Notes: a model not told the origin generated them from the letters alone. A stretch of DNA of 64,000 bases from Casp-actino8 sp046091365 (GCA_046091365.1 JBJTBM010000006.1:1-64000), one strand, 5' to 3'; positions 23,282 to 32,127 are shown, numbered from the stretch's first letter. A program made the numbers and translations.

Positions 23282-24819
23282 CCGATCGACCCCCGATGCT
23301 GGTGATGTCGTGCCGCACGGTACAGGTGACCGAGCGCCGTCACCGCGCGGTTCCCGGACGGGTAACACAGACGACCGGTCGCCCGAACCGTCGCCGGTCC
23401 GGGATTGTCGGGGTCGGCCGTCGCCAACTCGGTGGCGGTGAGGATGGGCTTGTTGGTCCGTCGCGACAACTCGTCGGCGGCTTCGGCGAATCGCTGATCT
23501 TGGCGCTCGTGGTACGCCACGATGCGGTCGAGGCCGTGATCGGGATGGAACCCTCCCTCGCGCATGAGACGCGCCTGGTTCGACTGGATACCGATGCCGA
23601 GGTAGATCACCGCGTGCACATCGGGATGGGTGGCGATCATCTCCAACACCTCGGGGATCGTGTCGCGCGTCTCGCCGCCGGCACAGTCGACCGGATTCCC
23701 GCGACTCCACCGGGGCGGCAGTTTGGTGTCGATCGCGGCCAGAAGATCGCTCGGCAGGTCCATCAGTTCGAGCGCTCCGTCACGAGTGATCGCATCGGAG
23801 GTCACGACCCCCCAACCACCGGCGGTCGTCATGACCACCACGTTGGGACCCGCGGGTAACGGCTGTGTCGCGAAGGTGGCCGCCGCTTCGAAGGCCTCCT
23901 CGACCGTCTGCGCCCGGGTGATTCCGGCGGCGCGACAAAAACCGTCGAACACCTTGTCGTTGGCCGCCAACGCCCCCGTGTGCGATGCCGCGGCCTTGGC
24001 TCCGCCCTCGGTCGCGCCGCCCTTGACGAGCACGAGCGGCTTGCGCGCCGCCACCGACGCCAGTCGCGTCATGAGACCGCGACCGTCGACGATGCCCTCC
24101 ACGTAGGCGAGTCCGACGGCGGTCTCGGGGTCGTCGGCGTAGAAGTCGAGGTAGTCCGCCACGGTCACCGCAGCGGCGTTGCCCGCCGACACCGCTCGAC
24201 TGATGCCGACGCCGGTCGCGCGGGCGTAGTTCATGAACGACGACACGAAGTTTCCGCTCTGACTCGCGACGCCGATGCGTCCCGCGGGCGGATACGGGGC
24301 GACGATCTGGGCACAGAGGTTCGCCGGGGTGCTCACCACTCCTTGTCCGTTCGGACCGGCCAACAAAATGCCGAGTTCGTCGGCCAGTGCGACCAGCTCG
24401 CGCTCGGCGATGCGACCCTGCTCGCCGGCCTCTCCGTATCCCGCCGAGGTGAGGAACGCCGCCTTGATATTCTTTCTCGCGCACGCGCGCAACAAGTCCG
24501 GATTCGCCGACGCCGGCGTGCACACGAAGACGAGATCGACGACGGCACCGTCGGGAAGGTCGGCGATGTCGGCCACGGTGGAAATCCCGAGCACCGTCTC
24601 GCCCTGCAAATTGGTTCCGTACACGGCCCCGCGATAACCCCCGGCCAGGATGTTGTGCAACGACACGAATCCGAACTTGCCCGGATGCGTCGATGCGCCC
24701 GTCACCAACACGCCGCGCGGATCGAACAAAGCGCGGAAATGGTCGTCGGACGGCCGGGGCCGCGTCGAACGGAGCGTGGTCGTCACCGGGGCGCTCTCGA
24801 CGAGGGCGTCGACGGCCAC
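23278..24819 (-). CDS. ADP-forming acyl-CoA synthetase, CoA-binding/ligase part
   Basis: 513 residues: a CoA-binding Rossmann domain (GVLVTGASTHPGKFG onward), a succinyl-CoA-synthetase-alpha-like ligase domain with SQSGNF, and a further ligase domain with the catalytic-His-bearing AAASHTGALAAND. It forms acyl-CoA with ATP, giving ADP. The listed start GTG is only the first possible one: the preceding codons IIRSDGTP and its own first residues VAVDALVE look like the C-terminal end of an ATP-grasp domain, in the same frame as the gene upstream and separated from it by one TAG. It may therefore be the back half of a broken single gene. Confidence 0.8.
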   Translation of the reverse strand: MAVDALVESAPVTTTLRSTRPRPSDDHFRALFDPRGVLVTGASTHPGKFGFVSLHNILAGGYRGAVYGTNLQGETVLGISTVADIADLPDGAVVDLVFVCTPASANPDLLRACARKNIKAAFLTSAGYGEAGEQGRIAERELVALADELGILLAGPNGQGVVSTPANLCAQIVAPYPPAGRIGVASQSGNFVSSFMNYARATGVGISRAVSAGNAAAVTVADYLDFYADDPETAVGLAYVEGIVDGRGLMTRLASVAARKPLVLVKGGATEGGAKAAASHTGALAANDKVFDGFCRAAGITRAQTVEEAFEAAATFATQPLPAGPNVVVMTTAGGWGVVTSDAITRDGALELMDLPSDLLAAIDTKLPPRWSRGNPVDCAGGETRDTIPEVLEMIATHPDVHAVIYLGIGIQSNQARLMREGGFHPDHGLDRIVAYHERQDQRFAEAADELSRRTNKPILTATELATADPDNPGPATVRATGRLCYPSGNRAVTALGHLYRAARHHQHRGSIG

Positions 24820-24843
24820 CGGGGTTCCGTCGGAGCGGATGAT

Positions 24844-25446
24844 CTACGGCGTCAGGTCGCCACTGGCCACGTCGGGTCGCTCGTCGGCGAGTCGACCGAG
24901 CCCCACGAGGCAATCGGCCAGGATGTCGCGGTCGACGGCGGCCTCTCCCCGGAACTCGCCGAGCATGCGTTGGGTTGCCAGATCGTCGATCATCTCGTGG
25001 GCCGTGATGCGATCGAGCGGAGCGGGACGGAACACTACGTCGGCCACGGCCTCGGCGAGCACACCACCCACTCCGAGCATCACGCTGGCGCCGAATTGGT
25101 CGTCGCGCACCACCCCGGCGATCAACTCGCGGTGGCCCCGCACCATCGGGGCCACCAACACCGTCACCGGTCCGTCCTCGGGTCGAGCCGCCGCCAACAG
25201 ATCGGTCGCCGCGCGTCGAACCTCGTCGGCCGTGGTCAACTTCAGCCTCACGAGGCCCCGCTCGGTTTTGTGCGCGATGGCGTCACCGCAGAGCTTCGCC
25301 ACCACCGGCAGACCGAGTTTCTCGGCGGCGGCCACCGCGGCGGCGGGATCGTGAGCCTGGTGCTCGGCGGCCATCGGCACACCGAATCCGCGCAGGAGGT
25401 CCTTGGACGCGGACTCCGACAATGTTCGCCGACCAGGGGAAGCCAT
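24844..25446 (-). pseudogene. ATP-grasp (beta) part of an ADP-forming acyl-CoA synthetase, cut by an in-frame TAG
   Basis: 200 residues of an ATP-grasp domain of the acetate-CoA ligase family: ASKDLLRGFGVPM, LPVVAKLCGDAIAHKTERGG-type lysine motif (AHKTERGLVRL), and VMLGVGGVLAEAVADVVFR. The frame stops at TAG (24844-24846) right after GDLTP and continues in the same frame as IIRSDGTPVAVDALVE, the expected C-terminal end of this domain, straight into the CoA-binding part. Together they would be one protein of about 720 residues. A recent nonsense mutation, a sequence error, or a working two-subunit split are all possible. ATG at 25446 with TACCGT six bases upstream. Confidence 0.7.
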
Positions 25447-25452
25447 GTCGCA

Positions 25453-25458
25453 ACGGTA
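25453..25458 (-). promoter_or_regulatory. -10 box TACCGT, leaderless, for the synthetase operon
   Basis: Six bases separate the box from the ATG at 25446, so the synthetase-dacB-LON gene string would start on a leaderless mRNA. Confidence 0.5.
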
Positions 25459-25502
25459 GTGCGACGGTCATGGACCACCCCTGCACATGACGGTCCGCGC
25501 GA

Positions 25503-25536
25503 GAAAAGGGTTCCCGGGGACGAACCCCGGGAACCC
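25503..25536 (-). terminator. Strong terminator after tRNA-Pro
   Basis: On the minus strand a perfect 12-base-pair GC-rich stem (25508-25519 with 25525-25536) with a five-base loop is followed by TTTT. It lies just after the tRNA gene, as expected of a Rho-independent terminator. Confidence 0.85.
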
Positions 25537-25541
25537 CCGTG

Positions 25542-25615
25542 TCGGGCTGACAGGACTTGAACCTGCGACCTCTTGACCCCCAGTCAAGCGCGCTACCAAG
25601 CTGCGCCACAGCCCG
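25542..25615 (-). tRNA. tRNA-Pro (anticodon GGG)
   Basis: 74 bases form a full cloverleaf: acceptor CGGGCTG pairs with CAGCCCG, the anticodon stem is CTTGA/TCAAG with loop carrying GGG, and the T-arm contains GGTTCAAGTCC. The discriminator is A, and CCA is not encoded. It reads CCC (and CCU) codons. A strong terminator follows it, and the zinc-ribbon gene lies 45 bases upstream. Confidence 0.96.
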
Positions 25616-25660
25616 CGATATGTCGGGTCACCTTATCGGGACGACCCGCGACCGAACTCG

Positions 25661-25930
25661 TCACAGGAACAGATCGACGACCCGCCAACCGAGGTACAGG
25701 CACAGCGCCATCACCAACAACTTGAAGTGCCACGGAGCGCGGGCGTCCTCGTCGGTCGCCCCGGCGGCCAACGAACGGATGTCGAGGTTCTCCGCGGTCA
25801 GTCGGCGGTGCGTCGGCACCGTACTGGCCACGCGAGGTTCCTCGAGCAGCCGACCGCAGGTCGGACACGAACCGTCGGGTCGCATCGACGACGGCGCCCA
25901 GTACTTCGCACACTCCTCGCAAAAGGGCAT
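25661..25930 (-). CDS. Small membrane-anchored zinc-ribbon protein
   Basis: 89 residues: an N-terminal zinc ribbon with two CxxC pairs (CEEC near 4-7 and CPTC near 22-25), a polar linker, and a C-terminal membrane helix (FKLLVMALCLYLGWRVVDLFL). The topology would place the ribbon in the cytosol. It begins at ATG in a TGATG overlap with the der stop, so it is coupled to the ribosome-assembly GTPase. The function is unknown. Confidence 0.8.
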   Translation of the reverse strand: MPFCEECAKYWAPSSMRPDGSCPTCGRLLEEPRVASTVPTHRRLTAENLDIRSLAAGATDEDARAPWHFKLLVMALCLYLGWRVVDLFL

Positions 25931-27273
25931 CAGTCGCCCCGCTTGCGCACGCGCAATTTGAGAGGGGTCGAGCCGAAGCCGAACGCCTCGCGAATCGAAC
26001 GCTCGAGATAACGCAGGTACGACTGCGGGAGTTCGCGGTTGACGAACAAGGTGAACGTCGGCGGATCGGTCGCACCCTGGATGGCGTACATCACCTTTGC
26101 GCCACCCGCTGCCGGTTGGCGCTGTTGGGCGTCGGCGAGGACGCGGTTCACGTCGCGCGTGGGCACCCGCCGGTGGTACTGCTCGATGGCCTCCTGCAGC
26201 ACCGGGCGCAACTTGTGCACCCCCTTGCCGGTCAACGCCGAGATCTTGAGGATCGGCGCGTCGTCCATGAAGTACAACTTGCGTCGCACCTCGGTCTCGA
26301 TCCTTTCACGGTCGTCGGCGTCCTCGATCAGTTCCCACTTGTTGAGCAGGATCAGGATCGGACAACCGGCGGCGTCGACGCGTTCGGCCAACCGCTGGTC
26401 CTGGGCGGTGACACCCTGCGTGGCGTCGATGACGAAAAGGGCGATGTCGGAGGCGTCGACGGCCCGCAAGGCCCGCACCAACGAGTAGTACTCGGCCGTG
26501 TCGTCGATGCGCGAACGTCGGCGCATACCCGCGGTGTCCACGAACACGACCGGGCCGTCCTCGGTCTCGACGAGGGTGTCGATGGCGTCGCGCGTGGTGC
26601 CGGGCATGTCGTGCACGACCGAACGATCCTCTCCGACCAACCGGTTGAACAAGGTACTCTTGCCCACGTTCGGACGTCCGATCAGGGCGATGCGCGGCGG
26701 CTTCTGGTCGCCCAGAGCCACGATCTCGTCGTCGAGACCGTACGACTCGACGTACTCCTCGGTGACCGGGGCGTCGGGAACGCGGGCGATGATCTCGTCG
26801 AGCAGGTCACCGGCGCGACGACCGTGCAACGCGCTCACCGGATACGGCTCACCGAGGCCGAGAGCCATGAACTCCCAGCGATCGGCTTCGCGACGGTCGT
26901 TGTCGGCCTTGTTCACGACGAGCATCACCGGAGGCGACACCTTGCGCAACCACGACGCCACCGCCTCGTCCTCGTCGGTGACGCCCACCGACCCGTCGGT
27001 GAGGAACACGATCAGGTTGGCCCCTCGCACCGCGGCCTCCACCTGGCGGCTCACCTTGGCGTCGAGTTCGGAGCCCGCGGGTAGCCAACCGCCGGTGTCG
27101 ACCAGCAGGAACCGGCGACCGAGCCACTCGGCCTCCATCTCCTTGCGATCGCGCGTGACCCCGGGACGGTCCTCGACGATCGCCGCCTGTTCACCGATCA
27201 CCCGGTTGAAGAGCGTGCTCTTGCCGACGTTCGGCCGACCGACGATGACGACGACGGGAAGTTCTCCGATCAT
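25930..27273 (-). CDS. der: Ribosome biogenesis GTPase Der (EngA)
   Basis: 447 residues with two tandem GTPase domains, each with G1 GRPNVGKSTLFNR, DxxG (VDTGG and VDTAG) and NKxD (NKAD and NKWE), followed by a KH-like domain ending KLRVRKRGD. It acts in maturation of the 50S subunit. The second NKxD box reads NKWE, a usual Der variation. The ATG at 27273 lies three bases after the radical SAM gene's stop, so the two genes and the zinc-ribbon gene form one operon. Confidence 0.96.
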   Translation of the reverse strand: MIGELPVVVIVGRPNVGKSTLFNRVIGEQAAIVEDRPGVTRDRKEMEAEWLGRRFLLVDTGGWLPAGSELDAKVSRQVEAAVRGANLIVFLTDGSVGVTDEDEAVASWLRKVSPPVMLVVNKADNDRREADRWEFMALGLGEPYPVSALHGRRAGDLLDEIIARVPDAPVTEEYVESYGLDDEIVALGDQKPPRIALIGRPNVGKSTLFNRLVGEDRSVVHDMPGTTRDAIDTLVETEDGPVVFVDTAGMRRRSRIDDTAEYYSLVRALRAVDASDIALFVIDATQGVTAQDQRLAERVDAAGCPILILLNKWELIEDADDRERIETEVRRKLYFMDDAPILKISALTGKGVHKLRPVLQEAIEQYHRRVPTRDVNRVLADAQQRQPAAGGAKVMYAIQGATDPPTFTLFVNRELPQSYLRYLERSIREAFGFGSTPLKLRVRKRGD

Positions 27274-27276
27274 CGC

Positions 27277-28680
27277 TCAGCCTCCGAGCGCCCGGCGCAT
27301 CGCGATGCCGTCGGTCGGCACCACCTCGACCGCCCGCGGCAGGTCGGCCACCGTGAGACCGTCGAGAAAACGGCCCTCGGAGAGACACACATCGGGCACA
27401 AGGTATCGGTGGCCGGGCGGTTCTTCCGCGAGCACCCGCGCGATGTCGGATCCCACCATGAGGCCCGTCACACCGGTGTTGCCACCGAAGAACCGGTTCT
27501 CGACGGTGATGACGCGCACGTCGTCGCGACCGAGTCCGGCGATCAAGGGACCGACAACCTGGGCACCATAGACACCGGTGAGCACACCGACCGGTGCGGC
27601 CACCGGTGGGGCCGAACGCCGACCGATGCTCACGGGAACCGACTCGCCGCGCAGCCCGGTGTCGCCCGCCGGGTTGCGCACGGCCCGGTATCCCTCGGCC
27701 GGTGCTCCGTCGACCCAAGCGAAGAACCCGCTCTGGGGTCCGGTCGGGACATCGAGGCGCCCGGTGAACTCCCACTCGAACGTGCGCGCCATGCCGATCC
27801 CGTCTTCATGCATGCCGAAGCCCTCGTAGTCCTCCCCCGGCGGGAACGTCCGGCCGGCCATGAGGTAGTACTCGTCGGCGGCGAACACCATGCGACGCCC
27901 GAGCGTGTCGAGGAACACCGCCTGCCACCGCGCGACGAGATCGACCACGGCCTCGGCCTCGGCCCGGTGGTGCGGTCGCATGGTCGGCTCGGTGTTGAAA
28001 CGACTGACACCGAGGGGCACGACGGCGACCGACCGTAATTCCGGGAAGCGGTCGAGGATTCCAATCATGGTGTCCTCGAGAACCGCGCCATCGTTGACCC
28101 CGGGACACACGACGACCTGGCCGTTCACCGCGACGCCGTGGTCAAGCAACTGCCGTAACCACCGCAGGCTCATGCCCCCTCGGGGATTGCGCAGCATCTG
28201 CGAGCGGACATCGGGGTCGGTCGCATGGATGCTGACGTTCAGTGGCGACAGCCCTTCGGTGACCACCCGCTCGAGGTCCGCCTCCGTGAAGCGGGTCAAC
28301 GTCGTGAAGTTGCCGTAGAGGAAACTCAGTCGGTAGTCGTCGTCCTTCAGGTAGAGGCTCTTGCGCATGCCCGGCGGCAGTTGGTAGATGAAGCAGAACG
28401 CACAGTGGTTGTCGCACGTTCGCACCCGATCGAACAACGCGCTCGACACCTCGGCCCCGAGGGTCTCCCCCGCGCGCTTGCGCACCTCCAGCGTGAGATC
28501 GATGCCACCTCGCACGACGTCGAGATCGACCTCGGCCTCGTCGGCGAGCAAACGCCACTCGATGATGTCGCGTGGTGCGACGCCGTTGACCGATCGCACC
28601 TCGTCACCCGTCTGCACGCCCGCGCGCCACGCCGGGGAGTCGGTTGTCACGGCGACCACGGTGGGTGCCGACTGCCTCAT
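27277..28680 (-). CDS. PDZ-radical SAM protein with DUF512 domain
   Basis: 467 residues. A PDZ domain at the N-terminus (about 5-65; SPAWRAGVQTGDEVRSVNG) leads into a radical SAM core with the cluster motif C-x3-C-x2-C (Cys89, 93, 96), then a DUF512 C-terminal domain. The family is conserved next to der in many bacteria, but its reaction is unknown. The ATG at 28680 is preferred over a preceding GTG; TAGCCT lies seven bases upstream of the ATG. It diverges from ispH with only 55 bases between starts. Confidence 0.88.
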   Translation of the reverse strand: MRQSAPTVVAVTTDSPAWRAGVQTGDEVRSVNGVAPRDIIEWRLLADEAEVDLDVVRGGIDLTLEVRKRAGETLGAEVSSALFDRVRTCDNHCAFCFIYQLPPGMRKSLYLKDDDYRLSFLYGNFTTLTRFTEADLERVVTEGLSPLNVSIHATDPDVRSQMLRNPRGGMSLRWLRQLLDHGVAVNGQVVVCPGVNDGAVLEDTMIGILDRFPELRSVAVVPLGVSRFNTEPTMRPHHRAEAEAVVDLVARWQAVFLDTLGRRMVFAADEYYLMAGRTFPPGEDYEGFGMHEDGIGMARTFEWEFTGRLDVPTGPQSGFFAWVDGAPAEGYRAVRNPAGDTGLRGESVPVSIGRRSAPPVAAPVGVLTGVYGAQVVGPLIAGLGRDDVRVITVENRFFGGNTGVTGLMVGSDIARVLAEEPPGHRYLVPDVCLSEGRFLDGLTVADLPRAVEVVPTDGIAMRRALGG

Positions 28681-28687
28681 CACGTGG

Positions 28688-28693
28688 AGGCTA
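28688..28693 (-). promoter_or_regulatory. -10 box TAGCCT for the radical SAM-der operon
   Basis: Seven bases separate the box from the ATG at 28680. It lies 30 bases from the divergent ispH -10 box. Confidence 0.45.
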
Positions 28694-28723
28694 CCGGTCG
28701 ACTGCCGCCCGCCGAAGGTTCGT

Positions 28724-28729
28724 TATCCT
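28724..28729 (+). promoter_or_regulatory. -10 box TATCCT for ispH, leaderless
   Basis: TATCCT followed by six bases and then the ispH ATG, the clearest of the leaderless arrangements on the plus strand. Confidence 0.5.
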
Positions 28730-28735
28730 GCTCGC

Positions 28736-29770
28736 ATGCCCGTCGACAACGTGCTTCTCGCCGCACCGCGCGGCTTCTGCGCCGGTGTCGAGATGGCCAT
28801 CAAGGCGCTGGCATGGATGGTACGCACCTTCGAGGCGCCGGTGTACTGCTACCACGAGATCGTGCACAACAAGATCGTCGTCGAACGTTTCGAGAGCCTC
28901 GGCGTCGTCTTCGTGGACGACATCGCCGATGTCCCGGTCGGTCGGCCGATCATGCTCTCGGCGCACGGCAGTGCGCCCGAGGTGGTGGCGGCGGCGCGGG
29001 AGCGCGGTTCCGTGGTCGTCGACTCGGTCTGTCCCCTCGTCACCAAGGTGCATCACGAGGTCAAGGTGCGCGCCGGCAAGGGCTACCGCATCGTCTACGT
29101 CGGTCACGAGGGCCACGAGGAGGCCGTCGGCACGATGGCCGTGGCCCCCGGGGCGATCTCGCGCGTAGAGTCGATCGAGGAGGTCGACGGGCTCGCCGAG
29201 TTCGTCGAGCCAGTGGCGTTGTTGGCCCAGACCACCCTGTCGCATCGCGACTGGGAATCGGTCGCGGTGCGCGTGCGTCAGCGCTTCCCCGACGTGTGGA
29301 CCCCCGGGCGCAGCGACCTCTGTTTCGCCACGACCAATCGCCAGTCCGCGCTGATGTCGTTGGCCACTCGTTGCGACGCCATCGTCGTCATCGGGTCGGC
29401 CAACTCGTCGAACACCCGGGCCCTCGAGCGTCTCGCGCGCGAGGCGGGGTGCGCCCGCGTGTACCGCGTGAACTCGGCGACCGAGGTCCCCGACGATCTG
29501 TCCGGAACGGTCGGTGTCACCGCGGGCGCGTCGGCCCCCGAGGAATTGGTCGATGCCGTGATCGCACGCTTGGCGCCGACCGGCGGCGTCGAGGAGGTTC
29601 GCATCACCGACGAGGACGAGTACTTCCCCCCTCCGCGCAACCTCCGAGAGATCCAATCCACCATCGAGACGGCCATCACGGTCATGTCGGGCGGCTCGCT
29701 CGACGGCCGTCCGATCGTCGACGACCGCGCGCTGGCCGCGAGCCATGTCCTGGCGGCCCTGCAGCACTGA
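28736..29770 (+). CDS. ispH: 4-hydroxy-3-methylbut-2-enyl diphosphate reductase
   Basis: 344 residues of the IspH/LytB family, the last step of the MEP isoprenoid pathway, making IPP and DMAPP. The three iron-sulfur cysteines are in GFCAGV (Cys15), DSVCPLVTKVH and SDLCFATTNRQ, and the substrate-binding histidines (CYHEIVHN and HEGHEEA) are present, as is the ThrAsn/SerAsn motif SANSSNT. ATG at 28736 fits both homology and the promoter. The isoprenoids could supply the polyprenol-phosphate glycosyltransferases at the other end of the window. Confidence 0.96.
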   Translation: MPVDNVLLAAPRGFCAGVEMAIKALAWMVRTFEAPVYCYHEIVHNKIVVERFESLGVVFVDDIADVPVGRPIMLSAHGSAPEVVAAARERGSVVVDSVCPLVTKVHHEVKVRAGKGYRIVYVGHEGHEEAVGTMAVAPGAISRVESIEEVDGLAEFVEPVALLAQTTLSHRDWESVAVRVRQRFPDVWTPGRSDLCFATTNRQSALMSLATRCDAIVVIGSANSSNTRALERLAREAGCARVYRVNSATEVPDDLSGTVGVTAGASAPEELVDAVIARLAPTGGVEEVRITDEDEYFPPPRNLREIQSTIETAITVMSGGSLDGRPIVDDRALAASHVLAALQH

Positions 29771-30425
29771 GCGCCGCCGATTCGCGGCGTTCGTCGTGTC
29801 GGTGGCGGCCTTCGTCGGTTGTGCCGCCTCCGGTCCGACCGCCGACACCTCCACCGCGGCCCCCACCGCGCCGTCCACGTTTCCTCCGTTGCCCACCACC
29901 ACCGTGGCGGCGACCCCGCGGGTACTGATTCTCGGCGACTTCCTGACGCGCGACGCCGAAGGACTCGGACTGGTCGACAGCATCGGAGCGATCGGATGGG
30001 AGCCGATCGTCGACACCGCCGAGGACCGGACGATCGCCCAGGGCGCCGACAGCATCGATCTGCTCGCTGGCTCGGGCGCACTCCCCGCGCTGACATTGAT
30101 CTCCCTCGGGGCCAACGACGCCTGCGGTGGAGCGGGACCGATCGACGTCGACACCGAGGTGGCGCGCATCGCCTCGCACGCCGACGCCGAACACGTGATC
30201 GTCTGGGTGAACCTTCAGATGCGCGACTGCATGGCGCGGGCCCGCGCGATCAACGAGACCATCGTACGCGCGGCCTTTGCGAACCCCGATTTCCGCGTGG
30301 CCGACTGGGCCACCGACGTGCCGTCGAACCTCCTCGAAGGCGACGGGATCCATTACAAGCGCTCGGGCAGCGAGTTCCGCATCGATTACTACGTGTCCCT
30401 CATCCGACTGCACGGAAACCGCTGA
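29745..30425 (+). CDS. SGNH/GDSL-hydrolase-like lipoprotein lacking the nucleophile serine
   Basis: 226 residues. An Arg-rich start, a hydrophobic stretch and a cysteine (VSVAAFVGC) suggest a lipoprotein signal, followed by a Thr/Pro-rich linker. The fold signatures follow: ILGDFLT where GDSL enzymes have GDS, SLGANDAC (block III) and DGIHYKRSG (block V with Asp and His). The nucleophile Ser is replaced by Phe, so esterase activity is doubtful. The ATG start overlaps the ispH end by 26 bases; no other start leaves a full signal peptide. Confidence 0.7.
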   Translation: MSWRPCSTERRRFAAFVVSVAAFVGCAASGPTADTSTAAPTAPSTFPPLPTTTVAATPRVLILGDFLTRDAEGLGLVDSIGAIGWEPIVDTAEDRTIAQGADSIDLLAGSGALPALTLISLGANDACGGAGPIDVDTEVARIASHADAEHVIVWVNLQMRDCMARARAINETIVRAAFANPDFRVADWATDVPSNLLEGDGIHYKRSGSEFRIDYYVSLIRLHGNR

Positions 30426-30441
30426 CCCGCGACGGGTGTGC

Positions 30442-30447
30442 CAGTCT
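30442..30447 (+). promoter_or_regulatory. -10-like box CAGTCT before the membrane-protein gene
   Basis: Six bases before the ATG at 30454, fitting the leaderless pattern with a deviating first base. Confidence 0.25.
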
Positions 30448-30453
30448 GACGAC

Positions 30454-30867
30454 ATGCTGAGTCCCACCGCCGACACCGTTCGCCTCTTCCTGCACGTGCT
30501 CGCAGCCTCGGTGTGGGTCGGCGGCCAGATCGTTCTGGGCGGACTCGTCCCCCGACTGCGGGTCACCCACCCCGACAGTCTGTCGACCGTGGCGCGAGGT
30601 TTCGCCCGGGTGGCTTGGCCGGCCTTGGCGATCACGGTGGTGACCGGCATCTGGAACATCCTCGACCTGGCTGTCGCCGACCAAGGCACCGACTACCAGA
30701 TCACGCTCTTCGTCCACATCGTGCTGGCCGCGGCCACCGGGGTGTTCGCCGCGGTTCACTCGTTCGGACGTTCGAAACTGGCTCTGGCCCTCGGCGGGGC
30801 GCTCGGCCTCGTCACCGCCCTCGCGGCGACCTTCGTCGGGATCCTGCTGCGCACCGGCGCCGCCTAG
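30454..30867 (+). CDS. Four-helix membrane protein, CopD/DUF2269-like
   Basis: 137 residues with four membrane helices. The start VRLFLHVLAASVWVGGQIVLGG contains the His and the WVGG pattern seen in CopD-like and related heme- or copper-associated membrane proteins, and a second His-bearing helix (FVHIVLAAATGVFAAVHSFG) follows. The function is uncertain. Its stop codon overlaps that of the convergent acyl-CoA dehydrogenase gene by four bases. Confidence 0.75.
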   Translation: MLSPTADTVRLFLHVLAASVWVGGQIVLGGLVPRLRVTHPDSLSTVARGFARVAWPALAITVVTGIWNILDLAVADQGTDYQITLFVHIVLAAATGVFAAVHSFGRSKLALALGGALGLVTALAATFVGILLRTGAA

Positions 30868-32081
30868 TTGCGCGGCACCTTGCTCCAGGCCACGTTGCGA
30901 TCGACGCGCACGTCACCCGGCAAACCGAGCACCCGCTCACCGAGGATGTTGCGCATGACCTCGCTCGTGCCGCCCTCGATCGAGTTGGCGCGACTGCGCA
31001 AGAACGCCTTCTGTGGATTCTCGAGGCCCATCGCGTGCTCCGGGCGGATCATCTGGTAGCCGCTCGGAAAGAGCATGCCCTCGGCACCCATCAAGGACAC
31101 GGCGAACGAATAGATGTCCTTGTTGAGTTCGGCCATCGCCAACTTGGCGATCGAACCCTCCGGCCCGGGGTCGCCCATCTTGCGATTCTGCGAGGCGCGG
31201 ATGTTGGTGAGACGCAACAACTCGGCCCGCACCCACAACGACATCAGCTCGTCGCGAGTCGACGGATCGCGCCGGTCGGCCGGCAGGTCGTTCCACACCT
31301 TGAGGGCGTCACGAATCGGGCCCGAACCCTTGGCCGGGATCGCACCACCGATCGACACCCGCTCGTTCATCAGCGTCGTCAACGACACTCGCCATCCGTC
31401 ACCGATGTTGCCGAGCATCTCGGCATCGGGCACGCGCACATCGGTGAAGTACACCTCGTTGAATTCGGCCTCACCGGTGATCTGGTACAGCGGTCGCACT
31501 TCGACACCCGGCGCCTGCATGTCGACCACGAACGCCGTGAGTCCGGCGTGCTTGACCGCTTCGGCGTCGGTGCGCACGATCAACAACCCGAAACGCGAGA
31601 GATGCGCCAAGGTGGTCCAGACCTTCTGGCCGTTCACGATCCATTCCTCGCCGTCCTTGACGCCCTTGGCCGAGAGGCCGGCGAAATCGGACCCACTTCC
31701 GGGCTCCGAGAAGAGTTGGCACCAGACCTCCTCGCCGGTGAAGAGCGGCCGCAGATAGCGCTTCTTCTGAGCGGGTGAGCCCCACACCGCCACGGTCGGG
31801 CCGCACATGCCGTGCCCGATCGGATTGCGCGCCACCGGGTTCGGGGCCCCCGCGGCGAAGAGTCGCTCGTTGATCGTCCTTTGCATCTTGGGGTTCAACC
31901 CGAGACCACCGCAGCCCTCCTCGAAATGCACCCACGCCAGTCCCATGTCGAACTGGGCGCCGAGGAACTCCGCGGGAGCAGTCGACCTGGGCGGATGTTG
32001 CGCGAGCAGTTCGTCGACGAGGGCGCTGACGCGTTGCTCGTCTCCGGTCACCGGGGCCGCGGACGTGATCGTTGTGGACAT
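30864..32081 (-). CDS. Acyl-CoA dehydrogenase family protein
   Basis: 405 residues, normal length. N-terminal helical domain, middle beta domain with CQLFSEPGSGSDFAGL (FAD contact), and C-terminal helical domain with SIEGGTSEVMRNILGERVLGLP, the usual family ending. It oxidises an acyl-CoA to an enoyl-CoA with FAD; the position of the catalytic base suggests a subfamily whose substrate I cannot name. ATG at 32081 with TAGTTT six bases upstream. It may work with the acyl-CoA synthetase encoded nearby at 32.9 kb. Confidence 0.92.
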   Translation of the reverse strand: MSTTITSAAPVTGDEQRVSALVDELLAQHPPRSTAPAEFLGAQFDMGLAWVHFEEGCGGLGLNPKMQRTINERLFAAGAPNPVARNPIGHGMCGPTVAVWGSPAQKKRYLRPLFTGEEVWCQLFSEPGSGSDFAGLSAKGVKDGEEWIVNGQKVWTTLAHLSRFGLLIVRTDAEAVKHAGLTAFVVDMQAPGVEVRPLYQITGEAEFNEVYFTDVRVPDAEMLGNIGDGWRVSLTTLMNERVSIGGAIPAKGSGPIRDALKVWNDLPADRRDPSTRDELMSLWVRAELLRLTNIRASQNRKMGDPGPEGSIAKLAMAELNKDIYSFAVSLMGAEGMLFPSGYQMIRPEHAMGLENPQKAFLRSRANSIEGGTSEVMRNILGERVLGLPGDVRVDRNVAWSKVPRN

Positions 32082-32087
32082 GGCCCA

Positions 32088-32093
32088 AAACTA
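32088..32093 (-). promoter_or_regulatory. -10 box TAGTTT, leaderless, for acyl-CoA dehydrogenase
   Basis: TAGTTT plus six bases plus ATG, identical in box and spacing to the pafA promoter. Confidence 0.5.
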
Positions 32094-32127
32094 ACCAGCC
32101 GGGGGCCCCGAGCACGGACCGGGCGGG

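Noticed and set aside
24844..24846. TAG as a pyrrolysine codon
   Set aside because: Nothing in the window suggests pyrrolysine machinery, and this enzyme family is not known to use it; mutation or sequence error is more likely.
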